Part shown: in pieces, positions 7,791-15,875 of the stretch
Position numbering within the stretch: position 1 is the stretch's first letter
Layout: every line of letters starts with the position of its first letter
Source of the DNA: an archaeon
Lineage (GTDB): Archaea > Nanobdellota > Nanobdellia > SCGC-AAA011-G17 > GW2011-AR20
Reading direction: 5' to 3'
Assembly: GCA_002688355.1 (NCBI GenBank)
Contig: NZCT01000023.1
Coordinates: 1-40,249 of the forward strand
DNA length: 40,249 bases
Program-made: the position numbers and the translations under genes
The notes under the pieces: model-generated
The model's input: only the letters and a program-made list of their open reading frames with translations
Databases searched by the model: none
Told to the model about the DNA's origin: nothing

Positions 7791-8867
7791 TTATGCCTTA
7801 ACCATGTCAATACCTAGTTCATTACTAAGTCTGGCAGACTCAGTACTTTCTTTTGTCCTGTCAACTTTTCCTAGTACGTAAGGACTATTAACTCCGGTAA
7901 TTATTGTCATTACTCGTAGTTTATTCGTCATGTCTTCACTAATTCTAGCTCCCCAGATAACTTGTGCATCTGGATCTAAAGCTTCAGTCACTAATTCTCC
8001 AACTTTACTCACTTCATCTAGTGTTAAATCTTCTCCACCAGAAATATGAATTAAAGCACCTGAAGATCCTTCATAACTAACGTCAAGTAAAGGATTACTC
8101 AATGCTCTTTTGACAGCTTCATCCACTTTTCTTTCAGTATCACTTTCTCCAATACCAATTACAGAAACTCCACCATCACTCATAATTGCTTTTACATCTG
8201 CATAATCTAAGTTTACTAATGATGGTACAGCAATAGTTTCTACAATACCTTTAATCATAGTACTAATTAATTCATTAGCAACTGCAAAAGCCTGTCTTAA
8301 TGGTAAATTACCAGCAATTTGAACTAATCTATTATTATCAATTACAATAACAGTATCACAAGTATTTCTTAATTGTTGCAAGCCAAATTCAGCTTTATCA
8401 ATTCTAGCTTTTTCAATATCTAAAGGCATAGTTACAGTTCCTATAACAATAGAACCAGTTTCTTTAGCCAATTGTGCAACAACTGGTGCAGCACCTGTTC
8501 CAGTACCTCCACCCATTCCAGCACATATAAAAACCATATCAGAACTTTTAACAGAATCTCTTATTTGGTTCATACTTTCTTTAGCAGCTTCTTGTCCAAC
8601 ATTTGGGTATCCACCAGCTCCTAGCCCTTTCGTCAAATTAGCTCCAATAAGAAATTTGCTATCAGCTTCACTTATATCTAAATGCTGTTTATCAGTATTT
8701 ATAGCATAAATCTCTGCTCCTTGTATTCCTTTTTTATATAACCAAGATGTCGCATTAGTTCCTGCTCCACCTATCCCAATTACTTTTATATTAGCTTTTC
8801 CGATCTCTGTTTCAGAAAAATTATTCTGTTTTGACCCTTGCAACGCGTCTTGCACAATAAACTCCAT
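7791..8867 (-). CDS. ftsZ: Cell division GTPase FtsZ
   Basis: A tubulin-like GTPase that polymerises at mid-cell to form the division ring. The 358-residue protein has the nucleotide-binding GIGGAGTN loop at 31-38, the tubulin signature GMGGGTGTGAAP (Gly119-Gly125 as core), and the T7 loop N219-L-D-Y-A-D224 that supplies the catalytic acidic residues. The C-terminus ends LGIDMVKA without a long linker. A purine block AGGGGG lies 10-15 nt ahead of the ATG, with a TATA-like TTATATAAAT further upstream. No other division genes are adjacent. Confidence 0.96.
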   Translation of the reverse strand: MEFIVQDALQGSKQNNFSETEIGKANIKVIGIGGAGTNATSWLYKKGIQGAEIYAINTDKQHLDISEADSKFLIGANLTKGLGAGGYPNVGQEAAKESMNQIRDSVKSSDMVFICAGMGGGTGTGAAPVVAQLAKETGSIVIGTVTMPLDIEKARIDKAEFGLQQLRNTCDTVIVIDNNRLVQIAGNLPLRQAFAVANELISTMIKGIVETIAVPSLVNLDYADVKAIMSDGGVSVIGIGESDTERKVDEAVKRALSNPLLDVSYEGSSGALIHISGGEDLTLDEVSKVGELVTEALDPDAQVIWGARISEDMTNKLRVMTIITGVNSPYVLGKVDRTKESTESARLSNELGIDMVKA

Positions 8868-8896
8868 TTTTATTTTCCCCCTTTTGGTTTAGTTTT

Positions 8897-8908
8897 ATTT
8901 ATATAAGG
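8897..8908 (-). promoter_or_regulatory. TATA-like promoter of ftsZ
   Basis: On the minus strand CTTATATAAATA lies about 30-40 bp ahead of the ftsZ ATG. A start 25 bp downstream would give a short leader containing the AGGGGG block. Confidence 0.4.
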
Positions 8909-8930
8909 TATATAATTTAACACAGTAATA

Positions 8931-8938
8931 TTTATATA
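8931..8938 (+). promoter_or_regulatory. TATA box facing the GCCCA-hairpin region
   Basis: TTTATATA is a perfect archaeal TATA motif on the plus strand. Transcription would start near 8958-8963 and run through the hairpins at 8982-9067. Confidence 0.5.
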
Positions 8939-8957
8939 TCACTAGCGATTATACTAC

Positions 8958-9085
8958 CTCTAAGAAATCATATATACATATCTAAACAGCCCAATGTTTA
9001 GTATTACAGATTTCAGCTGCCCATTAGATTTTAACGCCCAAGAAAAAATCTAACAATTTTGAAATCTTTTCTAATTTTTATATTT
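8958..9085 (+). ncRNA. Candidate structured RNA with three unpaired GCCCA motifs
   Basis: Within the 350-bp gap between ftsZ and gatD three nested or adjacent helices are visible. Helix 1: CTAAAC (8982-8987) with GTTTAG (8996-9001), loop AGCCCAAT. Helix 2: AGATTTCA (9008-9015) with TGAAATCT (9060-9067). Helix 3, inside helix 2: TTAGATTTT (9024-9032) with AAAATCTAA (9045-9053), loop AACGCCCAAGAA. The internal loop between helices 2 and 3 reads GCTGCCCA. GCCCA is therefore unpaired three times (8989, 9019, 9036). A TATA box lies upstream and a U-rich run (TTTTCTAATTTTTATATTT) follows. No known class is recognised. Confidence 0.45.
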
Positions 9086-9184
9086 AATTGACAGAAGTTA
9101 TATTTAAATGTTATTAAACAGTAAAATATATTTTTCTCCACATATATGGATGATATTCTTGCTTGTTAAAGCGTAATTAAAAAG

Positions 9185-9192
9185 ATTTTTAT
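9185..9192 (+). promoter_or_regulatory. TATA-like promoter of gatD
   Basis: TTTTATAC lies about 25-30 bp ahead of the gatD ATG with no purine-rich site between them, which fits a leaderless mRNA. Confidence 0.45.
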
Positions 9193-9215
9193 ACTTTCAA
9201 ACTTTCTAAAATTTT

Positions 9216-10535
9216 ATGAAAAGTTTAAATTTTGGTGATCACATCGAAATAACAACAAAGAATCAGTCTTTAAAAGGAATCTACATAAATTCTCCAAAAA
9301 AAGATGTAATAATTCTAAAAAAGAACTCAGGTTATAATATGGGAGTAAATAAAAAAGATATTAAGAAAATAAAGGTTGTAAAAAAAGCTTCAAAAGCCAA
9401 AAAAGTAAAAGGTAAAGGTTCAATAAAAACTAACAAAAAGCTACCAAATATTACTATACTAAAAATTGGCGGAACAATAGTTAGTAAATTAGATTATTCA
9501 ACTGGAGCTGTCTCAGCGAAAATTACAGCAGAAGAACTTTTAGAAAATATACCTGAACTTAGAAAAATAGCTAATATCAATTACAAAGATATTGCATCCA
9601 TAATGTCGGAATCTATGAGGTTCTCTCATTACAATTTAATTGCAAAAGAAATACAAAAAGAAATTAAGAAAAATAAAAACTTAAAAGGAATAATAATTCC
9701 TCACGGAACAGATACATTACATTACACCTCAAGTGCGTTATCATTTATGTTAGAAAATATTAACATTCCAATAATTCTTGTTGGAAGTCAAAGATCCTCT
9801 GATCGTGGAAGCTCAGATTCTTTCATTAATTTAACTTGTGCAGCTCAATTTATTGCAAAAACAGATTTTAAAGGAGTAGCAATTTGTATGCACGAAGATA
9901 TCTCAGATGATACGTGTTTAATTCTTCCAGGAACTAAAACAAATAAAATACACACTTCAAGAAGAGACGCATTTAAATCAATTAACACACAGCCAATAGC
10001 AAGAGTAGATTACTTCAAGAATAAAATAGATTTCTTAACTAAAAATTATAACAAGTTTTATGACGAATCTAAAAAAATAAATACAAAATACTTTAAAGAT
10101 AATTTAAAAGTAGGAATCCTAAAATCACATTCAAATATTCATCCTGAAAATATTTCTGCTTTTAAAAATTATAAGGGATTAATCTTAGAAGGAACAGGTT
10201 TAGGACATTTTCCTACAAAATCTTTTGATCCTTTATCTAAAGTTAATGAAAAGAATAGAAAAGAAATTGAACGTTTAATTAAAAAAAATTGTGTAGTAAT
10301 CTTAACAAGCCAATGTACTTATGGTCGTGTTAATATGAACATCTATACACCAGGAAGAGAGTTAATAGAACTTGGAATTGTTCCAGGAAAAGATATGACA
10401 ACAGAGACAGCATTTATAAAATTAGCATTTTTATTAAGCAATTACAAAAAAGAACAAGTTAAATCTTTATTTAAAGAAAATTTAAGAGGAGAGATTAGTG
10501 AAAGAATATTACCTCATGAATTCGTTGATTATTAA
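9216..10535 (+). CDS. gatD: Glu-tRNA(Gln) amidotransferase subunit D
   Basis: The asparaginase-like subunit of the archaeal amidotransferase; it releases ammonia from glutamine or asparagine for GatE to amidate Glu-tRNA(Gln). Residues 1-75 form the small N-terminal GatD domain with a lysine-rich linker. The asparaginase core follows, with the first active-site threonine in GGTIVS (85-90) and the second in HGTDTLHYT (163-171), then VGSQRSSDRGSSDS. At 439 residues it has normal length. It is the first gene of a unit that should lead directly to gatE but is interrupted by two other genes. Confidence 0.95.
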   Translation: MKSLNFGDHIEITTKNQSLKGIYINSPKKDVIILKKNSGYNMGVNKKDIKKIKVVKKASKAKKVKGKGSIKTNKKLPNITILKIGGTIVSKLDYSTGAVSAKITAEELLENIPELRKIANINYKDIASIMSESMRFSHYNLIAKEIQKEIKKNKNLKGIIIPHGTDTLHYTSSALSFMLENINIPIILVGSQRSSDRGSSDSFINLTCAAQFIAKTDFKGVAICMHEDISDDTCLILPGTKTNKIHTSRRDAFKSINTQPIARVDYFKNKIDFLTKNYNKFYDESKKINTKYFKDNLKVGILKSHSNIHPENISAFKNYKGLILEGTGLGHFPTKSFDPLSKVNEKNRKEIERLIKKNCVVILTSQCTYGRVNMNIYTPGRELIELGIVPGKDMTTETAFIKLAFLLSNYKKEQVKSLFKENLRGEISERILPHEFVDY

Positions 10536-10556
10536 TTCTTTAGAAAACTATATAAA

Positions 10557-10603
10557 TGGACAAATGTTCATTATATTGGACAATTATATAAAAAAATGGA
10601 CAA
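10557..10603 (+). promoter_or_regulatory. Three TGGACAA direct repeats at 20-bp spacing, likely operator
   Basis: TGGACAA occurs at 10557-10563, 10577-10583 and 10597-10603, so start-to-start spacing is exactly 20 bp twice. The array covers the stretch from just after a TATA-like ACTATATAAA to the start codon of the HTH-nucleotidyltransferase gene; the last copy overlaps the ATG. Two helical turns between copies would place a repeated DNA-binding domain on one face. Autoregulation by the HTH protein just downstream is inferred. Confidence 0.5.
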
Positions 10604-11126
10604 TATAATAGAATATTTCATAAAAGAAACAGAGAGAGAATTCCATGTTAGAGAACTAGCGAAATTAACAAGAAAATCACCTACAACAATATCAAAATAT
10701 CTAAGTGAGTTAAAAAAAGAAGATCTATTAACTTCAAGGAAGAAATTTAATCATCTATTATTCAAAGCTAATACAGAAAATACCAATTTTAAAGATTTAA
10801 AACTTTATTATAATATAAAAAAATTAAGGGAATCTAAATTAATAAATTATTTAATAGAAAAACTTAACCACCCAGAAGCAATAATTTTATTTGGGTCATA
10901 TCAAAAAGCAGAAAATACAGTTAACAGTGATATTGATATACTAATAGTAACATCTTCTAAAAAACCATTAAGCCTAGAAAATTTTGAGAAAATATTAGGA
11001 CATAAAATACAATTATTTTTACATTCAAATAATGATATAGATAAAATGAAGACACAAAATAAAGAGTTATTAAATAATATCCTAAATGGAACTATACTGT
11101 ATGGATATTTGGAGATTTTCAAATGA
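10596..11126 (+). CDS. Winged-helix fused to MNT-type nucleotidyltransferase
   Basis: Residues 1-60 form a winged helix (FHVRELAKLTRKSPTTISKY). Residues 80-176 form a minimal nucleotidyltransferase with Gly100-Ser101 and the metal-binding pair Asp112-x-Asp114 (SDIDILIV). The next gene overlaps it by 4 bp and encodes a HEPN protein, the usual partner in MNT/HepT toxin-antitoxin modules, where the transferase AMPylates and silences the HEPN RNase. The fused HTH suggests it also represses its own promoter. The third expected acidic residue is not clear. It lies between gatD and gatE. Confidence 0.82.
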   Translation: MDNIIEYFIKETEREFHVRELAKLTRKSPTTISKYLSELKKEDLLTSRKKFNHLLFKANTENTNFKDLKLYYNIKKLRESKLINYLIEKLNHPEAIILFGSYQKAENTVNSDIDILIVTSSKKPLSLENFEKILGHKIQLFLHSNNDIDKMKTQNKELLNNILNGTILYGYLEIFK

Positions 11127-11545
11127 ACTTTAAAAATTTTATTGAAAAAGGACAAGTAAGAAAAGCTTCTAAAGATATACAATTAGCAAAATCATTAATA
11201 GATACAGCAGATAGTGATCTAATTTTTTTCAAAAAAATAGAAATAAATAAAATTTCTGCAAGAAAAGTAATGACAAATTACTATGATATTCTAAGAAGTA
11301 TACTAGAAGCAACAGCAGCTCTTGAAGGCTATAAAATCTACTCACATGAAGCATTTACATATTTCTTAATAGAGAAAAATGAAACATTAATCTCACAAAA
11401 ATTTGATCGATTTAGAAAAATAAGAAATGGAATAAATTACTATGGGAAAAACATATCTCCAGAAGAAACAAAAGAAAATATAGTAGAAATAGTTAAGTTA
11501 ATTAATGTTTTAAAAAAGAGATATTTAATTAAAAATGAATTATAA
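11123..11545 (+). CDS. HEPN-domain protein, HepT-like, with altered RNase motif
   Basis: A 140-residue all-helical HEPN protein, partner of the nucleotidyltransferase that it overlaps by ATGA. The RNase motif of HEPN toxins is Arg-x4-6-His; here the stretch reads FRKIRNGINYYG, with Arg101 present and Tyr106 where His is expected. This may be a catalytically weakened or purely regulatory HEPN. Its 3' end overlaps the gatE start by 11 bp, so gatE translation may depend on ribosomes finishing this gene. Confidence 0.75.
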   Translation: MNFKNFIEKGQVRKASKDIQLAKSLIDTADSDLIFFKKIEINKISARKVMTNYYDILRSILEATAALEGYKIYSHEAFTYFLIEKNETLISQKFDRFRKIRNGINYYGKNISPEETKENIVEIVKLINVLKKRYLIKNEL

Positions 11546-12965
11546 AAAACTCAATCTAAAAATTGGAATAGAAGTTCACAGACAATTAAATACTGGAAAA
11601 TTATTTTGCCGTTGCCCATCATTATTAACAGAAGACAAACCAGATTTTACATTTAAAAGAAAACTAAGACCTGTTATTTCCGAGTTAGGAGAAATAGATA
11701 AAACAGCATTATATGAATCAACAAAGAAGAAATATGGTATTTATGAAGGTCACTATAAAAATTCTTGTGAAGTAGAACTAGATGAATCCCCAGTTTATGA
11801 TATAAATATGGATGCATTAAATACAATGATACAAGTTTCTAAAATGTTAAATGCTTCTACAATTAACACAATAGAAATTATGAGAAAACAAGTTCTAGAT
11901 TACTCTAACACAACAGGTTTTCAACGAACAGCATTAATCTCAACAAACGGAAATATCAAAACAGAAGATAACAACATAAAAATAGATACAATAATTCTAG
12001 AAGAAGATGCAGCTAGAAAAACTAAAGAAACAAAAGAGTCTATTTCCTTTAAATTAGATAGACTAGGTATACCATTAATAGAAATTGCAACAGCTCCAGA
12101 TATTAAAACTCCTGAAGAGGCAAAAGAAATTGCAGAACATCTTGGAATGGTTTTAAAATCAACTGGAAAGTTCCGATCTGGTTTAGGAACAATTAGACAA
12201 GATTTAAATCTATCAATTAAAAATGGTTCAAGAGTAGAACTAAAAGGTGTACAAGATCTAAAAAATATTCCAAAAATAATTGATATTGAAATAGAAAGAC
12301 AATTATCCATACTTAAAGAAGGAAAAGAGGTAGAAGAAGGTGTAAGAAGAATAGACAAAGACCTAACAAGTACTTACTTAAGACCTCTTCCAGGAAAATC
12401 TAGAATATATTCTGAAACAGATCATCCTCTTATATCAATTACTGATGAACACATTAAAAAAATAAAAATACCAGAATTAATTTCAGATCTCTCTTTAGCA
12501 TTAGAAAAAAAATACAAACTAAGTAAAGAATTAGCAAAGGAAATAATTAAAGAAAATAAAAAAGAATTCTTTGAAACATTAACAAATAAACTAAAAAATT
12601 TAACTCCAGGAATAATTGCTCATACAATCATAGACACACCAAAAGAGATAGAATCTAAATTTAACATTACAACAGAAAAATTAAATGAGAATGTTTTTTA
12701 CAAAATCTTAGAAGCATTAAACAATGAAAAAATTAGTAAAAATTCAGTAATAGAAATTTTAGTCGATTATATTAACACAGAAAAACTAGATTTAAGTAAA
12801 TATAAAACAGTTAACACAAAAGATCTAGAAAAGGAAATAAAGGATTTAATTCAAAAAAACCCTGAGTTAAACATCGGAGCATTAATGGGTATTTTAATGT
12901 CTAAACACAAAGGCAAAGTTGACGGAAAGTTAGCAGCACAATTAATCAATAAATATAAAAAATAG
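11535..12965 (+). CDS. gatE: Glu-tRNA(Gln) amidotransferase subunit E, short form
   Basis: The kinase/transamidase subunit partnering GatD. GatE hallmarks are KIGIEVHRQLNTGKLFCRCP, SELGEIDKTALYEST, SNTTGFQRTALI and EEDAARK, followed by LRPLPGKSRIYSETDHP and a C-terminal helical plus YqeY-like tail. The chain is 476 residues, whereas archaeal GatE is usually above 600. What is missing is the AspRS-like GAD insertion, expected just before LRPLPG near residue 283, where only a short loop remains (about 262-282). It overlaps the HEPN gene by 11 bp. GatE is preferred over GatB because of the N-terminal signatures and the gatD neighbour. Confidence 0.92.
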   Translation: MNYKKLNLKIGIEVHRQLNTGKLFCRCPSLLTEDKPDFTFKRKLRPVISELGEIDKTALYESTKKKYGIYEGHYKNSCEVELDESPVYDINMDALNTMIQVSKMLNASTINTIEIMRKQVLDYSNTTGFQRTALISTNGNIKTEDNNIKIDTIILEEDAARKTKETKESISFKLDRLGIPLIEIATAPDIKTPEEAKEIAEHLGMVLKSTGKFRSGLGTIRQDLNLSIKNGSRVELKGVQDLKNIPKIIDIEIERQLSILKEGKEVEEGVRRIDKDLTSTYLRPLPGKSRIYSETDHPLISITDEHIKKIKIPELISDLSLALEKKYKLSKELAKEIIKENKKEFFETLTNKLKNLTPGIIAHTIIDTPKEIESKFNITTEKLNENVFYKILEALNNEKISKNSVIEILVDYINTEKLDLSKYKTVNTKDLEKEIKDLIQKNPELNIGALMGILMSKHKGKVDGKLAAQLINKYKK

Positions 12966-12970
12966 GTGAA

Positions 12971-13828
12971 ATGGACTCTAAAAAAATAATAGAATTAGTT
13001 ATAATATTTGCAATTTTATTAGTTTCTGCTAGAGTGGCAAATGAATTCGCAGCTCAAAGTGTTGATGATTCCTTAGAACGTAACGAAGATGGAGTAATAA
13101 TTGGTGCTGAAACTTTTTACATAGATAATAACTCTACAAAATCAGTTTTATTATTACATGGTTTTGGTGCAAATCCTTTCAGTTTTCAAGAGATGTCCAC
13201 TTTCTTCTCAGACTTAGGTTACAATGTTTACAGTCCTCGTTTACCCGGACATGGAACTTCTGGTTTTGATTTAGAAAAATATTCTTGGAAAGATTGGGAA
13301 GCTGAAAGTGAAAGAGCATATCTTTCCCTAAGAGAAAATTCAGAAGAAGTATATGTTCTAGGATACTCAATGGGAGGAGATCTAGCACTAAATTTAGCAA
13401 AAAAGTATGATATTGATAAATTAGTAACAATGAATGCTCCTTATCATTTATTAACCAAATTAAAATACGCAATACCAATAGCATATATATCGCAAAGTTA
13501 TACAATAGATATTTTATTCAAAGGAACAGATAGAGAGAAAAAAAGTAAAAAATATAAAATATATCCAGTTTTACCTATAAAAAGTTTTAGTGATCTTCTA
13601 GAGTTAGTTACAAATACAAAAATAGATTTAGAAAGCATAGAAGAAGATATACTAATTATCCAATCAAAACAAGATACATTAGTAGATCCAGAAAGTGCAA
13701 ACACAATATACAGAAGAGTAAGTTCTAAAAATAAAAGATTAGTTTTCTTAGAATATTCAGATCATATAGAAATAGAAGAATATGATAAAGAAGTTACTTC
13801 TCAAGCTTTAAAAGAACATTTAAAATAA
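12971..13828 (+). CDS. Membrane-anchored alpha/beta hydrolase (esterase/lipase-like)
   Basis: A serine hydrolase resembling carboxylesterases and monoacylglycerol lipases. Residues 6-20 form an N-terminal hydrophobic anchor. The oxyanion motif LLHGFGAN is at 61-68 and the nucleophile Ser133 in GYSMGG; Asp235 (SKQDTLVDP) and His265 (YSDHIEIEE) complete the triad. The family covers lipids and small esters, so no substrate is claimed. It follows gatE by 5 bp and probably shares its transcript. Confidence 0.85.
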   Translation: MDSKKIIELVIIFAILLVSARVANEFAAQSVDDSLERNEDGVIIGAETFYIDNNSTKSVLLLHGFGANPFSFQEMSTFFSDLGYNVYSPRLPGHGTSGFDLEKYSWKDWEAESERAYLSLRENSEEVYVLGYSMGGDLALNLAKKYDIDKLVTMNAPYHLLTKLKYAIPIAYISQSYTIDILFKGTDREKKSKKYKIYPVLPIKSFSDLLELVTNTKIDLESIEEDILIIQSKQDTLVDPESANTIYRRVSSKNKRLVFLEYSDHIEIEEYDKEVTSQALKEHLK

Positions 13829-13839
13829 AAAATAAAAAA

Positions 13840-14166
13840 TTATCTTCTTCTTCTAACTGTTTTCTTTACTTTTCTTTTAGCAGCAGATCGAACATTCTTT
13901 ACTTTCTTTCTTATTCTTGAAGATTCTTTTTTAGAAGCTCTTATTGCTTTACCTATTTCCTTTCTAGCTTTAGCTTGTAAAATCTTCCTCACTCTCTTTT
14001 CTTCTTTTAGAGTTTCTCTCAAAACAGTTTTACTTAACGCAGAAGCTTTTTTTCTATCTAACCCACTCTTAGAAATTGCTCTTTTTATAACACTCTTAGC
14101 TTTGTTTTTTGTTATATTACCTAAAGCCAATCCCAATGAAATTCCTTTTTTTAAGTACTTAGTCAT
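13840..14166 (-). CDS. Basic phasin-like small protein
   Basis: A 108-residue, very basic helical protein. The first 55 residues (LKKGISLGLALGNITKNKA, then SGLDRKKASALSKTV) resemble the phasin-like/polyhydroxyalkanoate-regulator family that often stands next to ABC1 kinase genes in bacteria. The C-terminal half is almost all Lys/Arg/Ala helix and ends in RRRR. It lies one base after the ABC1 kinase gene on the same strand, so the pair is co-transcribed. No PHA synthase is visible, so a granule role is unlikely; partnership with the kinase is inferred. Confidence 0.65.
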   Translation of the reverse strand: MTKYLKKGISLGLALGNITKNKAKSVIKRAISKSGLDRKKASALSKTVLRETLKEEKRVRKILQAKARKEIGKAIRASKKESSRIRKKVKNVRSAAKRKVKKTVRRRR

Positions 14167-14167
14167 T

Positions 14168-15838
14168 CTAACCTCCTTTTTTTAAATTCCTCGAACTTAA
14201 AAATACTAAAAATAGAAGAATTGCTAACATTAAAAAGATTACTGAAGCTAAAGGAATTCCAAAAATTGAATTTTTAGCCTCTTTTGTTAGCATAAATGCC
14301 GAGCTTAAGATTAAAGCTGCTATAATCAATCCATATGTTACCTTAGACATAGATTTATTTACACTATCTTCAATTTGTTCTATATTTCTTTGATCTAATT
14401 GTATTTTATGATTTTCTTTAGAATTTAAAAATCTTTTAAAATTATTAGGCAAATCAGTAATAAAATTTCTTAACTCAAATGCATTTTCTTTCACAGCAGA
14501 TATAATATGATCAGGGTCTTTTCTCTTTCTTAATATTTTATTCATATAAATCTTCCAATATTTCATATAATCATATTCTGGATAGTATTCTTTAACAAAA
14601 CCATCTATTGTTATCATAGATTTAACAAATAAAATAAAATTCTGAGGGTAATCTATTTCATATTTTCTTGCAATAGTTATTAAATCATATAAAACATTTC
14701 CAATTGCTATATCAGCTAAACCGGCAGCATAATATTGTGATAAGTGTTCTGATAAATCATTCTTAAATTCTTCAACATTAACATCATTTTTAACAAAACC
14801 AAGTCCAATCATTGATTCAGCTAACATAACTCGATCAGCAGAGACTAATGAAATAAATAAATTCTCAACTTTTTCTTTTAAGTCATGACTAATATGTCCA
14901 ACAATACCAAAATCTAGTAAAGCAATTTTATTATATTTTAAAAATAAAATATTTCCAGGGTGTAAGTCTGCATGAAATGTATTAAAAACAAAAAGTTGTT
15001 TCAGATATGAATTAGAAACTGAATTAACTATATTTTTTTTATGTAATTTAAACTTTGAATCATCTTTTATTTCTGTTAGTTTATCTCCATCAATAAATTC
15101 AGCAACTAAGATTCTTTTATTACTATATTTTTTGTACACTTCAGGTATTACAACATTCTTATCAGATTTAAAATTATTATAAAAAACTTCGATATTTCTT
15201 GCTTCAATTGTAAAGTCCAATTCTTTCTTACTATAGTTCTCAAATTCTTTTATTAATTTTCTAGGATTTATTACTTTTAGTTCAGGATAATGTCTTTCTA
15301 TTAAACCAGCAAGATCTTTTAATAAACTAATATCTGTTTCAAAAATATCTTCAATTAAAGGTCTTTGTATTTTAACAGCAACTTTTTTACCATTTTTTAA
15401 CCAAGCTTTGTGAACTTGACTTACAGAAGCAGAAGCTATGGGTTTTTTTTCAAACTTTAAAAAAACTCTTTTTAATTTTTTACCATATTCTTCTTCAATA
15501 ATATCTACAACATCATCATAAGGAACTTCTTTTACATTATCTTGTAATCTAGAAAATTCTTCAATATATTCTTTTGAGATTAAATCAGGTCTTAAACTTA
15601 GTAATTGTCCTAGCTTAACAAAAGAACCACCTAATTTTTCCATAGAAATTCTTATTCTTTTAGGCATATCTTTAGAACTAGGAGTTTCAGAAAATTTCTT
15701 TCTATTAACTCTTTTATGGAAGAACAAATGAGTTTTTAATTTAGTTTTTTCTATTAAATAACCAAAACCTTCCTCAAATAAAATATTAACTACTTGCCTT
15801 AATCTATCAAGCTCTTTTATCTTTGTTACAATACCCAT
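14168..15838 (-). CDS. ABC1/UbiB-family atypical kinase
   Basis: An atypical kinase linked to isoprenoid lipid/quinone metabolism in other organisms. The KxGQ motif is in GGSFVKLGQLLSLRPD, the ATP-site lysine in VAVKIQRP, the catalytic loop in FHADLHPGNIL, and the metal-binding DFG in IALLDFGIVGH. Two membrane helices lie at the C-terminus (YGLIIAALILSSAFML and VIFLMLAILLFLVFL). The start is set at the ATG at 15838 rather than 15847, because the TATA-like CTATTTAAAC at 15860-15870 would start transcription right there. No quinone genes are nearby. Confidence 0.9.
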   Translation of the reverse strand: MGIVTKIKELDRLRQVVNILFEEGFGYLIEKTKLKTHLFFHKRVNRKKFSETPSSKDMPKRIRISMEKLGGSFVKLGQLLSLRPDLISKEYIEEFSRLQDNVKEVPYDDVVDIIEEEYGKKLKRVFLKFEKKPIASASVSQVHKAWLKNGKKVAVKIQRPLIEDIFETDISLLKDLAGLIERHYPELKVINPRKLIKEFENYSKKELDFTIEARNIEVFYNNFKSDKNVVIPEVYKKYSNKRILVAEFIDGDKLTEIKDDSKFKLHKKNIVNSVSNSYLKQLFVFNTFHADLHPGNILFLKYNKIALLDFGIVGHISHDLKEKVENLFISLVSADRVMLAESMIGLGFVKNDVNVEEFKNDLSEHLSQYYAAGLADIAIGNVLYDLITIARKYEIDYPQNFILFVKSMITIDGFVKEYYPEYDYMKYWKIYMNKILRKRKDPDHIISAVKENAFELRNFITDLPNNFKRFLNSKENHKIQLDQRNIEQIEDSVNKSMSKVTYGLIIAALILSSAFMLTKEAKNSIFGIPLASVIFLMLAILLFLVFLSSRNLKKGG

Positions 15839-15875
15839 ATTAATCAAATATTATTTTCGTTTAAATAGATTTCTT

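Noticed and set aside
8881-8940. Origin of replication in the AT-rich gap beside ftsZ
   Set aside because: No origin-recognition repeats and no orc1/cdc6 gene nearby; AT-richness is general here.
11921-12358. 145-aa minus-strand ORF inside gatE
   Set aside because: It mirrors conserved GatE codons on the other strand and has no promoter or recognisable domain.
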